A DNA stretch of 64,000 bases from Sphingomonas sp. Y38-1Y (lineage in GTDB: Bacteria; Pseudomonadota; Alphaproteobacteria; Sphingomonadales; Sphingomonadaceae), in the NCBI RefSeq assembly GCF_032391395.1, contig NZ_CP135916.1, positions 3,007,001-3,071,000 of the forward strand, given 5' to 3'. Positions 19,411 to 27,665 of the stretch are shown piece by piece (position 1 is the stretch's first letter; each line of letters begins with the position of its first letter). The notes beneath the pieces were generated by a model, which made no database searches, was not told the origin of the DNA, and saw only the letters and a list, made by a program, of their open reading frames with translations. Position numbers and translations under genes: made by a program.

Positions 19411-20670
19411 TTAATAATTCGACCGGAACGCGGCCAGTAACCGCTTCACCATCGTCCCCATCGTCGGTCGCACCACCAGTTGATGCTGCGGCTCCATGCC
19501 GCGCAGGTCGACCGGATCGGCCGCGGCGAACATGGTGAGTCCGGCAAGCGTCGCGAACGCCGGACCCGAATGCGCCTCCGGCAGCGCGCTCAGCCCGCGC
19601 GGGCGGCCGACGCGGACGGTGCGGCCGAGCGCCTGCTGTGCGTAATCGGCGATGCCTTTCAGCTCGGCACCACCACCCGTCAGGACGATCTGGCGTCCGA
19701 CCGGATCGTCGAAGTTCAGCTTCTTCAGCTCGCGCTGAACCTCCTGCATCAGCCGGTCTAGGCGCAGGCGGATCGTCGCGATCAGCTGCGCCTTGGTGAT
19801 GCGGCTTCCCTCCTCGCCCTGTTCTGCACTGATCGGGGCGATGTCGATCATGTCGTGATTGTCGCGCGGGCTCATGTTGGCCGAGCCGTGGAAGCACTTG
19901 ATCCGCTCGGCCTGAGCACGGCGGGTGCCGAAGGCGCTGGCGATATCGTCGGTGACGTCGGCGGCGCCCATCCCGATCGAGGCTAAGCCGGTCAGCACGC
20001 CGTGCTGGAAGACCGACACGTTGGTCACGCCCGCGCCGATCTCGACCAGCGCGACGCCCAGGTCGCGTTCCTCCTCGCTCAGCACCGCGAGCCCCGTGGC
20101 GACGGGCGCGGCGACGATCGACTTGACGTCCAGATGCGCGGAACGGACGCACAGGTCCAGGTTGCGGACGGGCGAACCGTCGGTCGCGACGACGTGGATC
20201 TCGACCCCGAGCCGGTCGGCATGCATGCCCGTCGGCTTGGGGGTGCCCGTCAGCCCGTCGAGCGTGTAGCGCGTCGGCTGGGCATGCAGCACCATCCGCC
20301 CCTGTGGGTCGAGCGCCTCGCCCGCGGCCTTCAAGAGCGCGTCGATGTCGGCCTGCTCGACGCGGTGGCCGCCCAGGTCGACCTCCAGCTTGACGATGTC
20401 GCTGACTAGGCCACCGGCGGAGAAGGCGACCCAGACGTCCTCGATCGACACGCCGGCGATGCGCTCGGCCTGTTCGACCGCCTCGCGTACCGCGACCTCG
20501 GTGGCGGCCATGTCGGCGATGTAGCCGCGCCGCACGCCGCGGCTTTCGCGCTGGCCGGTGCCGAGCACCACCAGTTCGCCGCCGTCACCCTTTTGCGCGA
20601 TCAGCGCCGACACCTTCGACGATCCGATGTCGATCGCGGTAATCAGCCCTTCGGTCGCCTGCTTCGCCAT
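19411..20670 (-). CDS. ftsA: Cell division protein FtsA
   Basis: A 419-residue actin-like ATPase that tethers FtsZ to the membrane. The phosphate loop AIDIGSSKVSALIAQ lies at the N-terminus, the SHS2/1C insertion region spans about residues 85-160, and the second phosphate and adenosine motifs are VEIGAGVTNVSVF and IVLTGGGAELKGI. The C-terminal MVKRLLAAFRSNY is an amphipathic membrane-targeting helix. ATG at 20670 is used, with GGGGGTTTGAAGG upstream. A TTG at 20679 is an alternative that adds three residues. It starts 27 bases after ftsQ. Confidence 0.97.
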   Translation of the reverse strand: MAKQATEGLITAIDIGSSKVSALIAQKGDGGELVVLGTGQRESRGVRRGYIADMAATEVAVREAVEQAERIAGVSIEDVWVAFSAGGLVSDIVKLEVDLGGHRVEQADIDALLKAAGEALDPQGRMVLHAQPTRYTLDGLTGTPKPTGMHADRLGVEIHVVATDGSPVRNLDLCVRSAHLDVKSIVAAPVATGLAVLSEEERDLGVALVEIGAGVTNVSVFQHGVLTGLASIGMGAADVTDDIASAFGTRRAQAERIKCFHGSANMSPRDNHDMIDIAPISAEQGEEGSRITKAQLIATIRLRLDRLMQEVQRELKKLNFDDPVGRQIVLTGGGAELKGIADYAQQALGRTVRVGRPRGLSALPEAHSGPAFATLAGLTMFAAADPVDLRGMEPQHQLVVRPTMGTMVKRLLAAFRSNY

Positions 20671-20697
20671 TGCCTTCAAACCCCCTGTGGTTCGCCC

Positions 20698-21648
20698 CTA
20701 TTCCGCGTCGCGGGGCAGCGACTTGTCCGCTTCCTGTTGTGCCTTGCGATTGGGATCGATCGTCGTCGTCCGCTCCAGCCCGCTGGCCTTGCGCATCACC
20801 AGGTTCTTGGGGATGCGAAGGTCGAAGCGCACATAGGGTCCACCAAGCAGCCGGTCGCGCCCGTCGAGCTCGGCGAACTTGATGAGCGCCGCCTGCGCCT
20901 CCGCCTCCCCCGCGGGCAGCATCAGCGTCTCGCCCGACACGAATTGCAGATCCCAGCGCCGATCGCCGACCCAGTTGGCGGCGCGCACCATCGGGCGCAG
21001 CGCCGGCGCCGCCTCGATCAGCCGCTGATAGGCGGGCGCCTGCGCGTTCGCCCCCTCCCCCACCAGCAGCGGCAGGTTGGGGACGGCGTCGGCGCGCACC
21101 GGCTCCAGCAGCGTGCCGCCCTCGTCGATCAGCATCAGTTGGCCGTTGTTCTGCCAGACCGCTGCGGGCGAGCGCTCGACCACGTCGATGACGATCGTGT
21201 CGGGCAGACGCCGCGACACGCGCGCATCGGCGATCCAGCCATAGCGGAGCAATCGCTCGCGCACCTCGTCTAGGTCGACCAGCGCCATCGCGCGGGATTG
21301 CTGGTCGAGCGCCACCGAGTAGACCGCCATCCGGTCCATCCGCTTGAGGCCCGTTACCTCGACCTGCTCGACCCGCAGCCCCGCGCGGCCCATCCCCTCG
21401 GCAATCGCGGTCCCGATCATGCCGGGCACGCCGAAGAAGGTCGCGACACCGATCGCGGCCCCGCCGATCGCGATGGTGAAGGTCCAGCCGAACGCCCGAC
21501 GCAGCGTCGCTTCCGACACCGGTACCGCGGCGATCATCCGGTCGAGCAGTCCCGCGCGCTGCTTGCGCCCGCCGGGTTTGCGCGCGCCCGGCTTGCGCTG
21601 GGGGCCGGGTCGGCGCTGGGCGGTGCGGCGCTGTTCCATCCGGCTCAT
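20698..21648 (-). CDS. ftsQ: Cell division protein FtsQ
   Basis: A 316-residue bitopic protein of the divisome. A basic Arg/Lys/Pro-rich cytoplasmic tail of about 50 residues precedes one transmembrane helix (about 53-73). A POTRA domain starts with VEQVEVTGLKRMDRM, and the FtsQ beta-domain includes RRLPDTIVIDVVERSPAAVW and LMLIDEGGTLL. It links FtsL/FtsB to the rest of the divisome. The basic tail is long compared with E. coli FtsQ. Its ATG overlaps the ddl stop by 4 bases. Confidence 0.95.
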   Translation of the reverse strand: MSRMEQRRTAQRRPGPQRKPGARKPGGRKQRAGLLDRMIAAVPVSEATLRRAFGWTFTIAIGGAAIGVATFFGVPGMIGTAIAEGMGRAGLRVEQVEVTGLKRMDRMAVYSVALDQQSRAMALVDLDEVRERLLRYGWIADARVSRRLPDTIVIDVVERSPAAVWQNNGQLMLIDEGGTLLEPVRADAVPNLPLLVGEGANAQAPAYQRLIEAAPALRPMVRAANWVGDRRWDLQFVSGETLMLPAGEAEAQAALIKFAELDGRDRLLGGPYVRFDLRIPKNLVMRKASGLERTTTIDPNRKAQQEADKSLPRDAE

Positions 21649-22577
21649 GCTTCGGCGTCCTTCATCGCTTCGTCAACGATCGCCTGCACCAGCGCGGGAT
21701 AGCTCATGCCGCGATGCCGGGCCTGTTCGGGGACGAGGCTGAGCGGCGTCATGCCGGGCTGGGTGTTGACCTCCAGCAGGAACAGCCCGGCGACGCCGCG
21801 CTCGTCATCCCAGCGAAAGTCCGATCGCGACGCGCCGCGGCAGCCGAGCCGGCGATGCGCCTCGACCGCGATCGCCTCGCACGCCTGAGCGACGTCGTCG
21901 GGGATGTCGGCGGGATAGACGTGTTCCGTCAGGCCATCGGTGTACTTGGCCTCGTAATCATAAAAGCCCGCCTTGGTCCGAAGCTCCGTCACGCCCATCG
22001 CCTGGTCGCCCAGCACTGCGGTCGTCAGCTCGCGGCCACGGATGAACGGCTCGGCGAGCAGCTCGTCGAACTCGGCCCACGGCCCCTTGGCGTCGCGGGC
22101 GATCGGGTTGCCGTAGTTGCTCTCGTCGGTGACGATCGCGACGCCGACCGACGATCCTTCGTTGACGGGCTTGAGCACATAGGGGCGCGGCAGCGGGTCG
22201 CGTTCGTACAGCTCCTCGCTCTTGACGATGCGACCGCCAGGCATGGGCACGCCGTGCGGCACCAGCGCCTGCTTGGTGAGCTGCTTGTCGATCGCGATGA
22301 CCGAGGTGGCGAGGCCCGAATGCGTGTAGCGCAGCCCCATCAGGTCGAGCATGCCCTGCACGCTGCCGTCCTCGCCCGGCGTACCGTGCAGCGCGTTGAA
22401 GACTAGGTCGGGCTTGGCCTCGCTGAGCCGGAGCGCCACGTCACGACCCATGTCGATGCGGGTGACGCGGTGGCCCAGGCTTTCGAGCGCGTCGGCGACG
22501 CCCGCGCCGCTCATCAGCGACACTTCACGCTCGGACGACCAGCCGCCCATCAGGACGGCGATGTGGAGGGGGGTCAC
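21645..22577 (-). CDS. ddl: D-alanine--D-alanine ligase
   Basis: A 310-residue ATP-grasp ligase that makes the D-Ala-D-Ala dipeptide added by MurF. It starts with HIAVLMGGWSSEREVSL. FNALHGTPGEDGSVQGML carries the catalytic-site Glu/Ser region, PYVLKPVNEGSSVGV binds ATP, and the C-terminus has FLLEVNTQPGMTPLSLVP, with metal-binding Glu and Asn. The open frame continues upstream through the palindromic repeat, but GTG at 22577 gives the family N-terminus and the usual length (about 306). The ribosome-binding sequence GGGGAGGTGCTG directly before this GTG lies inside the right-hand arm (minus-strand sense) of the repeat at 22578-22714. Confidence 0.95.
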   Translation of the reverse strand: MTPLHIAVLMGGWSSEREVSLMSGAGVADALESLGHRVTRIDMGRDVALRLSEAKPDLVFNALHGTPGEDGSVQGMLDLMGLRYTHSGLATSVIAIDKQLTKQALVPHGVPMPGGRIVKSEELYERDPLPRPYVLKPVNEGSSVGVAIVTDESNYGNPIARDAKGPWAEFDELLAEPFIRGRELTTAVLGDQAMGVTELRTKAGFYDYEAKYTDGLTEHVYPADIPDDVAQACEAIAVEAHRRLGCRGASRSDFRWDDERGVAGLFLLEVNTQPGMTPLSLVPEQARHRGMSYPALVQAIVDEAMKDAEA

Positions 22578-22714
22578 CAGCACCTCCCCGGCACGGGAAG
22601 GGGGGCCGCGCTGCGGAGCAGCGTGGTGGAGGGGGGCTGCGGCAGGCGGTACGCTCGCGGCGATCCCCCTCCACCGCCTTCGGCGGTCCCCCTCCCCGTT
22701 CCGGGGAGGTGCTG
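22578..22714. repeat. Palindromic repeat, CACCTCCCCGG family, between murB and ddl
   Basis: CAGCACCTCCCCGG (22578-22591) is perfectly inverted at 22701-22714. Inner arms continue the symmetry (GGGAAGGGGG against CCCCCTCCCCG), with a second nested hairpin of GGTGGAGGGG and CCCCTCCACC. It shares its outer arm sequence with the serS/surE copy at 57391-57506. It fills almost the whole 145-base gap. Confidence 0.85.
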
Positions 22715-22722
22715 AATCGCGC

Positions 22723-23703
22723 TCACTTCGCCACCCCCACCCGCTGAATTTCCCACTCCAGTTCGATCCCGCTCTTGGCTTTGACCCGCTTGCGCACCTC
22801 GTCGCCGAGCGCCTCAATCTCCGCGCTCGTCGCGGTGCCGGTGTTGATGAGGAAGTTGGTGTGCTTCTCGCTGACCTGCGCGCCGCCCATCGTCAGCCCG
22901 CGGCAGCCGGCGTCGTCGACCAGCGCCCACGCCTTTTCGCCCGGCGGGTTCTTGAAGGTCGATCCGCCAGTCTTGGTGCGAAGCGGCTGCGAGGCTTCGC
23001 GCGCGGCGGCAATTCGGTCCATCTCGGCCTGGATCGCGGCCGGCTCGGCCCGCTCGCCGCGGAAGGTCGCCGACACGACGACCGCGCCGCCCGGCAGAGC
23101 GCTGTGGCGATAGGTATAGCCGAGATCGGCGTTGGACAGCGTGACCCGCTCGCCCGAACGCAGCACCACCTCGGCCTCGACCAGCACGTCCTTGACCTCG
23201 CGGCCATAGGCGCCGCCGTTCATCCGCACGAAGCCGCCGACGGTGCCGGGGATCGAGCGCAGGAACTCGACGCCGCCGATTCCCGCATCGCGCGCGGTCG
23301 AGGAGACGAGGATCCCGCTCGCCCCGCCACCGCATCTGAGCGTGGTAGAGTCGAGCCGCTCGACCTGCGCGAACGGCTTGCCCAGGCGGACGACGACACC
23401 GGGCACGCCGCCATCGCGGACGATCAGGTTGGAGCCGAGGCCGAGCGCCATCACCGGCACCTCGGCCGGCAGCGCAGCGAGGAAAGCGGCCAGGTCTTCA
23501 ATGTCGGCGGGCTCGAACAGCCACTCCGCCGCCCCGCCCGCCTTGAACCAGACGAGCGGCGCGAGGGGGGCGTTGGGGGTCAGGCGGCCCCGCACGTCAG
23601 GAAGAGCGTTCGTTTCGAGCGAAGTCGAGAAACCCTGGCCGGCGCTCTGCGTATCCAGCTTCTCGACTTCGCTCGAAGCGAACGCAGGTCGGGAGGCGCT
23701 CAC
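22723..23703 (-). CDS. murB: UDP-N-acetylenolpyruvoylglucosamine reductase, with repeat-encoded N-terminal segment
   Basis: A 326-residue FAD enzyme that reduces UDP-GlcNAc-enolpyruvate to UDP-MurNAc. The type I MurB features are visible: VWFKAGGAAEWLFEP, GLGSNLIVRDGGVPG (FAD binding), SIPGTVGGFVRMNGGAYGRE, SHPLRTKTGG-like SQPLRTKTGGSTFKNP with the catalytic Ser, and the C-terminal VHFLIN-like HTNFLINTGTAT. The start is GTG at 23703, overlapping the upstream 65-aa ORF stop (GTGA) with a GGAG about 10 bases before. Residues about 7-33 (AFASSEVEKL...FSTSLETN) come from a palindromic repeat lying in frame. GTG at 23595 would exclude it but lacks a ribosome-binding site. Confidence 0.93.
   Translation of the reverse strand: MSASRPAFASSEVEKLDTQSAGQGFSTSLETNALPDVRGRLTPNAPLAPLVWFKAGGAAEWLFEPADIEDLAAFLAALPAEVPVMALGLGSNLIVRDGGVPGVVVRLGKPFAQVERLDSTTLRCGGGASGILVSSTARDAGIGGVEFLRSIPGTVGGFVRMNGGAYGREVKDVLVEAEVVLRSGERVTLSNADLGYTYRHSALPGGAVVVSATFRGERAEPAAIQAEMDRIAAAREASQPLRTKTGGSTFKNPPGEKAWALVDDAGCRGLTMGGAQVSEKHTNFLINTGTATSAEIEALGDEVRKRVKAKSGIELEWEIQRVGVAK
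23606..23685. repeat. Palindromic repeat in frame inside the 5' end of murB
   Basis: A 26-base arm at 23606-23631 (contains TTTCGAGCGAAGTCGAGAA) is inverted at 23660-23685 with one mismatch and a 28-base spacer. The same arm sequence occurs at 39972-40052 between argG and putA. In the murB frame both arms are translated with no stop. Confidence 0.9.
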
Positions 23704-23897
23704 TTCTTCCCGCTCCAGAACGCCATCCACGCCTGCCATGCGGCAAGGTTCGCTTCCGCGGCCTTGGCGGTCGCTTCCTGTGCGGCGGCGAGCGGCTCGG
23801 CCGCCTCGATCGCCTTGCGGCCCGCTTCGACCTGCGCGCGCTGGGCGCGCAGGATCTCACGCTGCATCTCGATCGCGGTGGAGAACCAGTCGCTCAT
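23700..23897 (-). CDS. 65-aa coiled-coil ORF between murC and murB
   Basis: A 65-residue [23 protein letters not shown] onward, almost wholly predicted helix with an Ala-rich heptad pattern ([20 protein letters not shown]) and a Trp-rich end ([14 protein letters not shown]). No signal peptide is present. The ATG overlaps the murC stop by 4 bases and its TGA overlaps the murB GTG, so it is translationally coupled on both sides and must be made with the Mur ligases. This placement supports a real gene. I do not recognise the family. Possible roles are a small partner of MurC or MurB, or a phasin-like helical protein, and both are speculation. Confidence 0.78.
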   Translation of the reverse strand: MSDWFSTAIEMQREILRAQRAQVEAGRKAIEAAEPLAAAQEATAKAAEANLAAWQAWMAFWSGKK

Positions 23898-25300
23898 GCG
23901 CGCGCGCCTTCGATCGCGGGGGCGAGGTTCGCGGCCCATTTGGTGATGTCGCCGGCGCCCAGGCAGATCACCTGGTCGCCCTGGCGCAGGTCCGCCGCCA
24001 GCGCTGCCGCCAGCGCGTCGGCGCCCTCAACCGTCTGCGCCGACCGGTGCCCGCGCTGGCGGATGCGCTCGGCCAACGCCTCGGCATCGACGCCCTCGAT
24101 CGGCGCCTCGCCCGCGGGATAGACGGGCGCGACATAGACGATGTCGGCGTCGTTGAACGCCTGCGCGAAGTCGTCCATCAGATTGCCAAGCCGCGAATAG
24201 CGGTGCGGCTGGACCACGGCGATCACCCGCCCCTCCGCACTCTCGCGCGCGCCGGCCAGCACCGCGCGGATCTCTACCGGATGGTGGCCGTAATCGTCGA
24301 TGATCGTGGCGCCGGCGACCTCGCCCACGCGCGTAAAGCGGCGCTTGACGCCGGTGAACGCGCCAAAGCCCTTCTCGATCGTCGCATCGTCGATGCCCAG
24401 TTCCAGCGCGACGGCGATCGCCGCCAGCGCGTTCTGGACGTTGTGGCGACCGGGCATCGGCAGCTCGATATTCTCGATCGAACGGACCGACCCGTCGCGC
24501 TGGCGGACGATCGCCTCGAAGCGGTTGCCGCCGGGATAGGGCGTGACGTTGACGCCGCGCACGTCCGACTGCGCCGAAAAGCCATAGGTGACGATCCGCC
24601 GGTCGCGAACGCGCGGGATGATCGCCTGTACCTCGGGATGGTCGAGGCAGAGGACGGCTGCGCCATAGAAGGGCACGTTCTCCACGAACTCGACGAACGC
24701 GTCCTTCACCCGCTCGAACGAACCGTAATGGTCGAGATGCTCGGGATCGATGTTGGTGACGATCGCATAGGTGCCGTCGAGCCGCAGGAAGCTGCCGTCG
24801 CTCTCGTCGGCCTCCACTACCATCCAGTCGCTCTCGCCGAGGCGCGCGTTGGAGCCATAGCTGTTGATGATGCCGCCGTTGATGACGGTCGGATCGACCC
24901 CGCCGGCATCGAGCAGCGAGGCGACCATGCTGGTCGTCGTGGTCTTGCCATGCGTGCCCGCGACCGCGATCGTGGACTTCAAACGCATCAGCTCGGCGAG
25001 CATTTCGGCGCGGCGGACGACGGGGATGCGCGCCGACAGCGCCGCCTCGACCTCCGGATTGCCGCGCTTGATCGCGGTCGAGGTGACGACCACCGCCACG
25101 TCGGCGACATTCTCCGCGGCATGGCCGATCGACACCGGGATGCCGCGGCCGCGCAGCCCCTCGATCACATAGCCTTCGGCCACGTCGCTGCCCTGCACGC
25201 GATAGCCGAGATTGTGCATCACCTCGGCGATCCCCGACATACCGATGCCGCCGATGCCGACGAAGTGGATCGTGCCAATGTCCGTGGCGACGCCCTTCAT
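23894..25300 (-). CDS. murC: UDP-N-acetylmuramate--L-alanine ligase
   Basis: A 468-residue Mur ligase that adds L-Ala to UDP-MurNAc with ATP. The UDP-binding loop [19 protein letters not shown] is at the N-terminus, the ATP loop [18 protein letters not shown] near residue 113, and the Mur ligase signatures [20 protein letters not shown] and [15 protein letters not shown] follow. [10 protein letters not shown] marks the C-terminal domain. ATG at 25300 overlaps the murG stop by 4 bases, and the open frame extending to 25405 is not used. The length is typical. Confidence 0.97.
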   Translation of the reverse strand: MKGVATDIGTIHFVGIGGIGMSGIAEVMHNLGYRVQGSDVAEGYVIEGLRGRGIPVSIGHAAENVADVAVVVTSTAIKRGNPEVEAALSARIPVVRRAEMLAELMRLKSTIAVAGTHGKTTTTSMVASLLDAGGVDPTVINGGIINSYGSNARLGESDWMVVEADESDGSFLRLDGTYAIVTNIDPEHLDHYGSFERVKDAFVEFVENVPFYGAAVLCLDHPEVQAIIPRVRDRRIVTYGFSAQSDVRGVNVTPYPGGNRFEAIVRQRDGSVRSIENIELPMPGRHNVQNALAAIAVALELGIDDATIEKGFGAFTGVKRRFTRVGEVAGATIIDDYGHHPVEIRAVLAGARESAEGRVIAVVQPHRYSRLGNLMDDFAQAFNDADIVYVAPVYPAGEAPIEGVDAEALAERIRQRGHRSAQTVEGADALAAALAADLRQGDQVICLGAGDITKWAANLAPAIEGARA

Positions 25301-26439
25301 GCCGGCACCGCCAGGCTGCGGCGCGAATCGCGGTCGAGCAGCGAGGGCGCGTCGATATGCTCGACCAGATCGGCCAGGTCGCTGCCCGCCGCGGGCCGGC
25401 CGCACTGGCGTGCGCGGGCGGCGGCGTTGGCCAGCGCCTGTGTGTCGAGGCCGAGTTTCTGCATCTGCTTGGCGAGTTCCTGCGCGGTGAAGGCGCCCTG
25501 CGCGATCGTGCGCGCGCCGCCCGCGGCCGTGATCTCTCGCGCGTTCGCGGTCTGGTGGTCGTCGGTCGCGCTCGGCAGCGGCACGAGAATCGCGGGGCGG
25601 CCCGCCGCGGTCAGCTCGGCGATGGTCGAGGCACCCGCGCGCGCGATCACGACATGCGCCCAGGCCAGCCGCTCGGGCAGGTCGGGCAGATAGGTCGCGA
25701 TCTCGGCCGGGATGCCGTGCTCGGCATAGCGCTGACGCACGCCGTCGATGTCCTCCGGCCGTGCCTGGTGCGTGACCTGAAGCCGCGCGCGAAAGTGCGG
25801 CGGGAGCAACGCGAGCCCGTCGGGGACGACGTCGCTCAGGATGCTCGCCCCCTGGCTGCCGCCGGTCACCAGGACGCGGAAGATACCGTCCTCGTCCAGT
25901 TCGGGGAACGGGCGTTCGCGCAGCTCGAGCACGGCGTCGCGGACGGGGTTGCCGACCAGATGGACCTTGCGCTCGTGCTGCGGCTTCAGCCGCTCGATAT
26001 CGGGATAGCAGGTGGCGATCGCGTCGACGCGGCCCGCGGCCAGGCGGTTGACGCGGCCGAGCACGGCGTTCTGTTCATGGATGATCGTCGGCAGCTTGAG
26101 CTGGAACGCGGCCGCGAGCGCGGGAAACGCCGGATAGCCGCCGAAGCCGATCACCGCGGTCGGCTTGAAGCTGCGATAGAGCTCGATCGCCATCGCCCGG
26201 CCCGCCAGCATCTTGCGTCCCGCCTTCAGCCAGCCGACCGGCCCGCCGCTGAACCGCCCGGCGGGAAGCACATGCGTCTGCACGCCGTCGAACAGGCCGG
26301 GGAAGCGCACGCCGCGATCGTCGCTGACCAGCGCGACATGATGGCCCCGCCGCGTCAGCTCGGCGGCGAGAACGGCGGCGGGGACCATGTGTCCGCCGGT
26401 GCCACCGGCGGCGAGAACGTAATGGCGGGATATGCTCAC
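25297..26439 (-). CDS. murG: UDP-GlcNAc--lipid I N-acetylglucosaminyltransferase
   Basis: A 380-residue GT28 glycosyltransferase that converts lipid I to lipid II on the inner face of the membrane. The N-terminal G-loop [13 protein letters not shown], the second loop GFGGYPAFP and [12 protein letters not shown] identify MurG. The C-terminal UDP-GlcNAc site has [13 protein letters not shown] and [21 protein letters not shown]. It overlaps both ftsW (upstream) and murC (downstream) by 4 bases. Confidence 0.97.
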   Translation of the reverse strand: MSISRHYVLAAGGTGGHMVPAAVLAAELTRRGHHVALVSDDRGVRFPGLFDGVQTHVLPAGRFSGGPVGWLKAGRKMLAGRAMAIELYRSFKPTAVIGFGGYPAFPALAAAFQLKLPTIIHEQNAVLGRVNRLAAGRVDAIATCYPDIERLKPQHERKVHLVGNPVRDAVLELRERPFPELDEDGIFRVLVTGGSQGASILSDVVPDGLALLPPHFRARLQVTHQARPEDIDGVRQRYAEHGIPAEIATYLPDLPERLAWAHVVIARAGASTIAELTAAGRPAILVPLPSATDDHQTANAREITAAGGARTIAQGAFTAQELAKQMQKLGLDTQALANAAARARQCGRPAAGSDLADLVEHIDAPSLLDRDSRRSLAVPA

Positions 26440-27665
26440 GGACGATTCAACCTGACGCTATAGGGCGATCGCTTCAGATACGGATTCCGGCGCGTGAAGG
26501 CGAGCAGCAGTCCGAACCCGATCGAAAGCGCGATCATCGACGACCCGCCATAGCTGATGAAGGGGAGCGTCATGCCCTTCGACGGCGCGATCCCGGTGTT
26601 CACCGCCATGTTGATCAGCGCCTGAAGCCCGAACTGGACCGCGAGGCCGGAGGCGGCGAGCAGTCGGAAGGCGTCCTCCTCGTCCAGCAGCTTGACGAAC
26701 ACGCGCACGACCAGCGCGAGGTACAGCAGCGCGACGATCATGCAGGCGATCAGCCCGAACTCCTCGCCGATCACCGAATAGATATAGTCGGTGTGCGCCT
26801 CGGGCAGCTTAAACTTGACCATGCCGCCGCCAGGCCCCGTGCCGGTGAAGCCACCGCCGGTGATGACCGCATGCGCCATGTCGGTCTGGTAATGGTCCGT
26901 CATCGCCTTGTCGGGATCGGGGAACAGGAAGGCGTCGATGCGGACGCGCGCGGTGCTGTAGAGGAAATAGGCCGCGATGATGCCGCCAAGGCCGATGCCG
27001 CCCAGCGCGCCGATCGCCTTGGGGCTGGTGCCCGCGATCATCAGCATCGTCACCCAGACCGCGACGAAGATCACCGTCTGGCCGAAGTCGGGCTGGAGCA
27101 TCAGCAACCCGCCGATCAGCCCGGTCAGCGCCATCGTGATCGGAAACAGCGGCAGGTCGGGATCGCGCGCGCGCAGCGACAACAGCCACGCGATCGTCAC
27201 GACGAACAGCGGCTTCAGGAACTCCGACGGCTGGAACTGCGTGAAGCCGAGGCCGATCCAGCGGCGCGCGCCGTTCTTCTCGTCACCGACAAAGGGCACG
27301 ATCGCGAGCATCAGCAGGAGGAAGCCCGTCCCCGCCAGCGCAAAGCGGCGCGCGACCAGCGTCGGCATCATCGACACGACCAGCAGCACCGGCACCGACA
27401 GCAGCACCCAGATCGCCTGGCGATAGAAATAATACATCGGCGGAAACGATTTGGTCGCATCCGAATAGCGGACCGCCGAGGCGGGGCTCGCCGCCGCGAC
27501 GGCGACCAGGCCGATGCCGATCAGCAGCAGCGCCAGGAGCAGGAGGACGCGGTCGATCTCCCAGAACCAGAGGCCGAGCGGCGATCGGTTGCCGCGGCCC
27601 AGCCGCTCCTCGACCTTGCCGCGCAACCCCCGCGCCCCTGCCTCGCCGCGCATCATGTCGGTCAT
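26436..27665 (-). CDS. ftsW: Peptidoglycan glycosyltransferase FtsW
   Basis: A 409-residue SEDS polymerase with about ten membrane spans, which polymerises lipid II together with FtsI at the septum. Characteristic stretches are ARRWIGLGFTQFQPSEFLKP, LMLQPDFGQT (catalytic Asp region), the loop HAVITGGGFTGTGPGGG, YIYSVIGEEFG and TLPFISYGGSSMIA near the end. The ATG at 27665 overlaps the murD stop by 4 bases, and the in-frame extension to 28139 is antisense-like noise. About 45 residues of cytoplasmic basic tail precede the first span. Confidence 0.97.
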   Translation of the reverse strand: MTDMMRGEAGARGLRGKVEERLGRGNRSPLGLWFWEIDRVLLLLALLLIGIGLVAVAAASPASAVRYSDATKSFPPMYYFYRQAIWVLLSVPVLLVVSMMPTLVARRFALAGTGFLLLMLAIVPFVGDEKNGARRWIGLGFTQFQPSEFLKPLFVVTIAWLLSLRARDPDLPLFPITMALTGLIGGLLMLQPDFGQTVIFVAVWVTMLMIAGTSPKAIGALGGIGLGGIIAAYFLYSTARVRIDAFLFPDPDKAMTDHYQTDMAHAVITGGGFTGTGPGGGMVKFKLPEAHTDYIYSVIGEEFGLIACMIVALLYLALVVRVFVKLLDEEDAFRLLAASGLAVQFGLQALINMAVNTGIAPSKGMTLPFISYGGSSMIALSIGFGLLLAFTRRNPYLKRSPYSVRLNRP

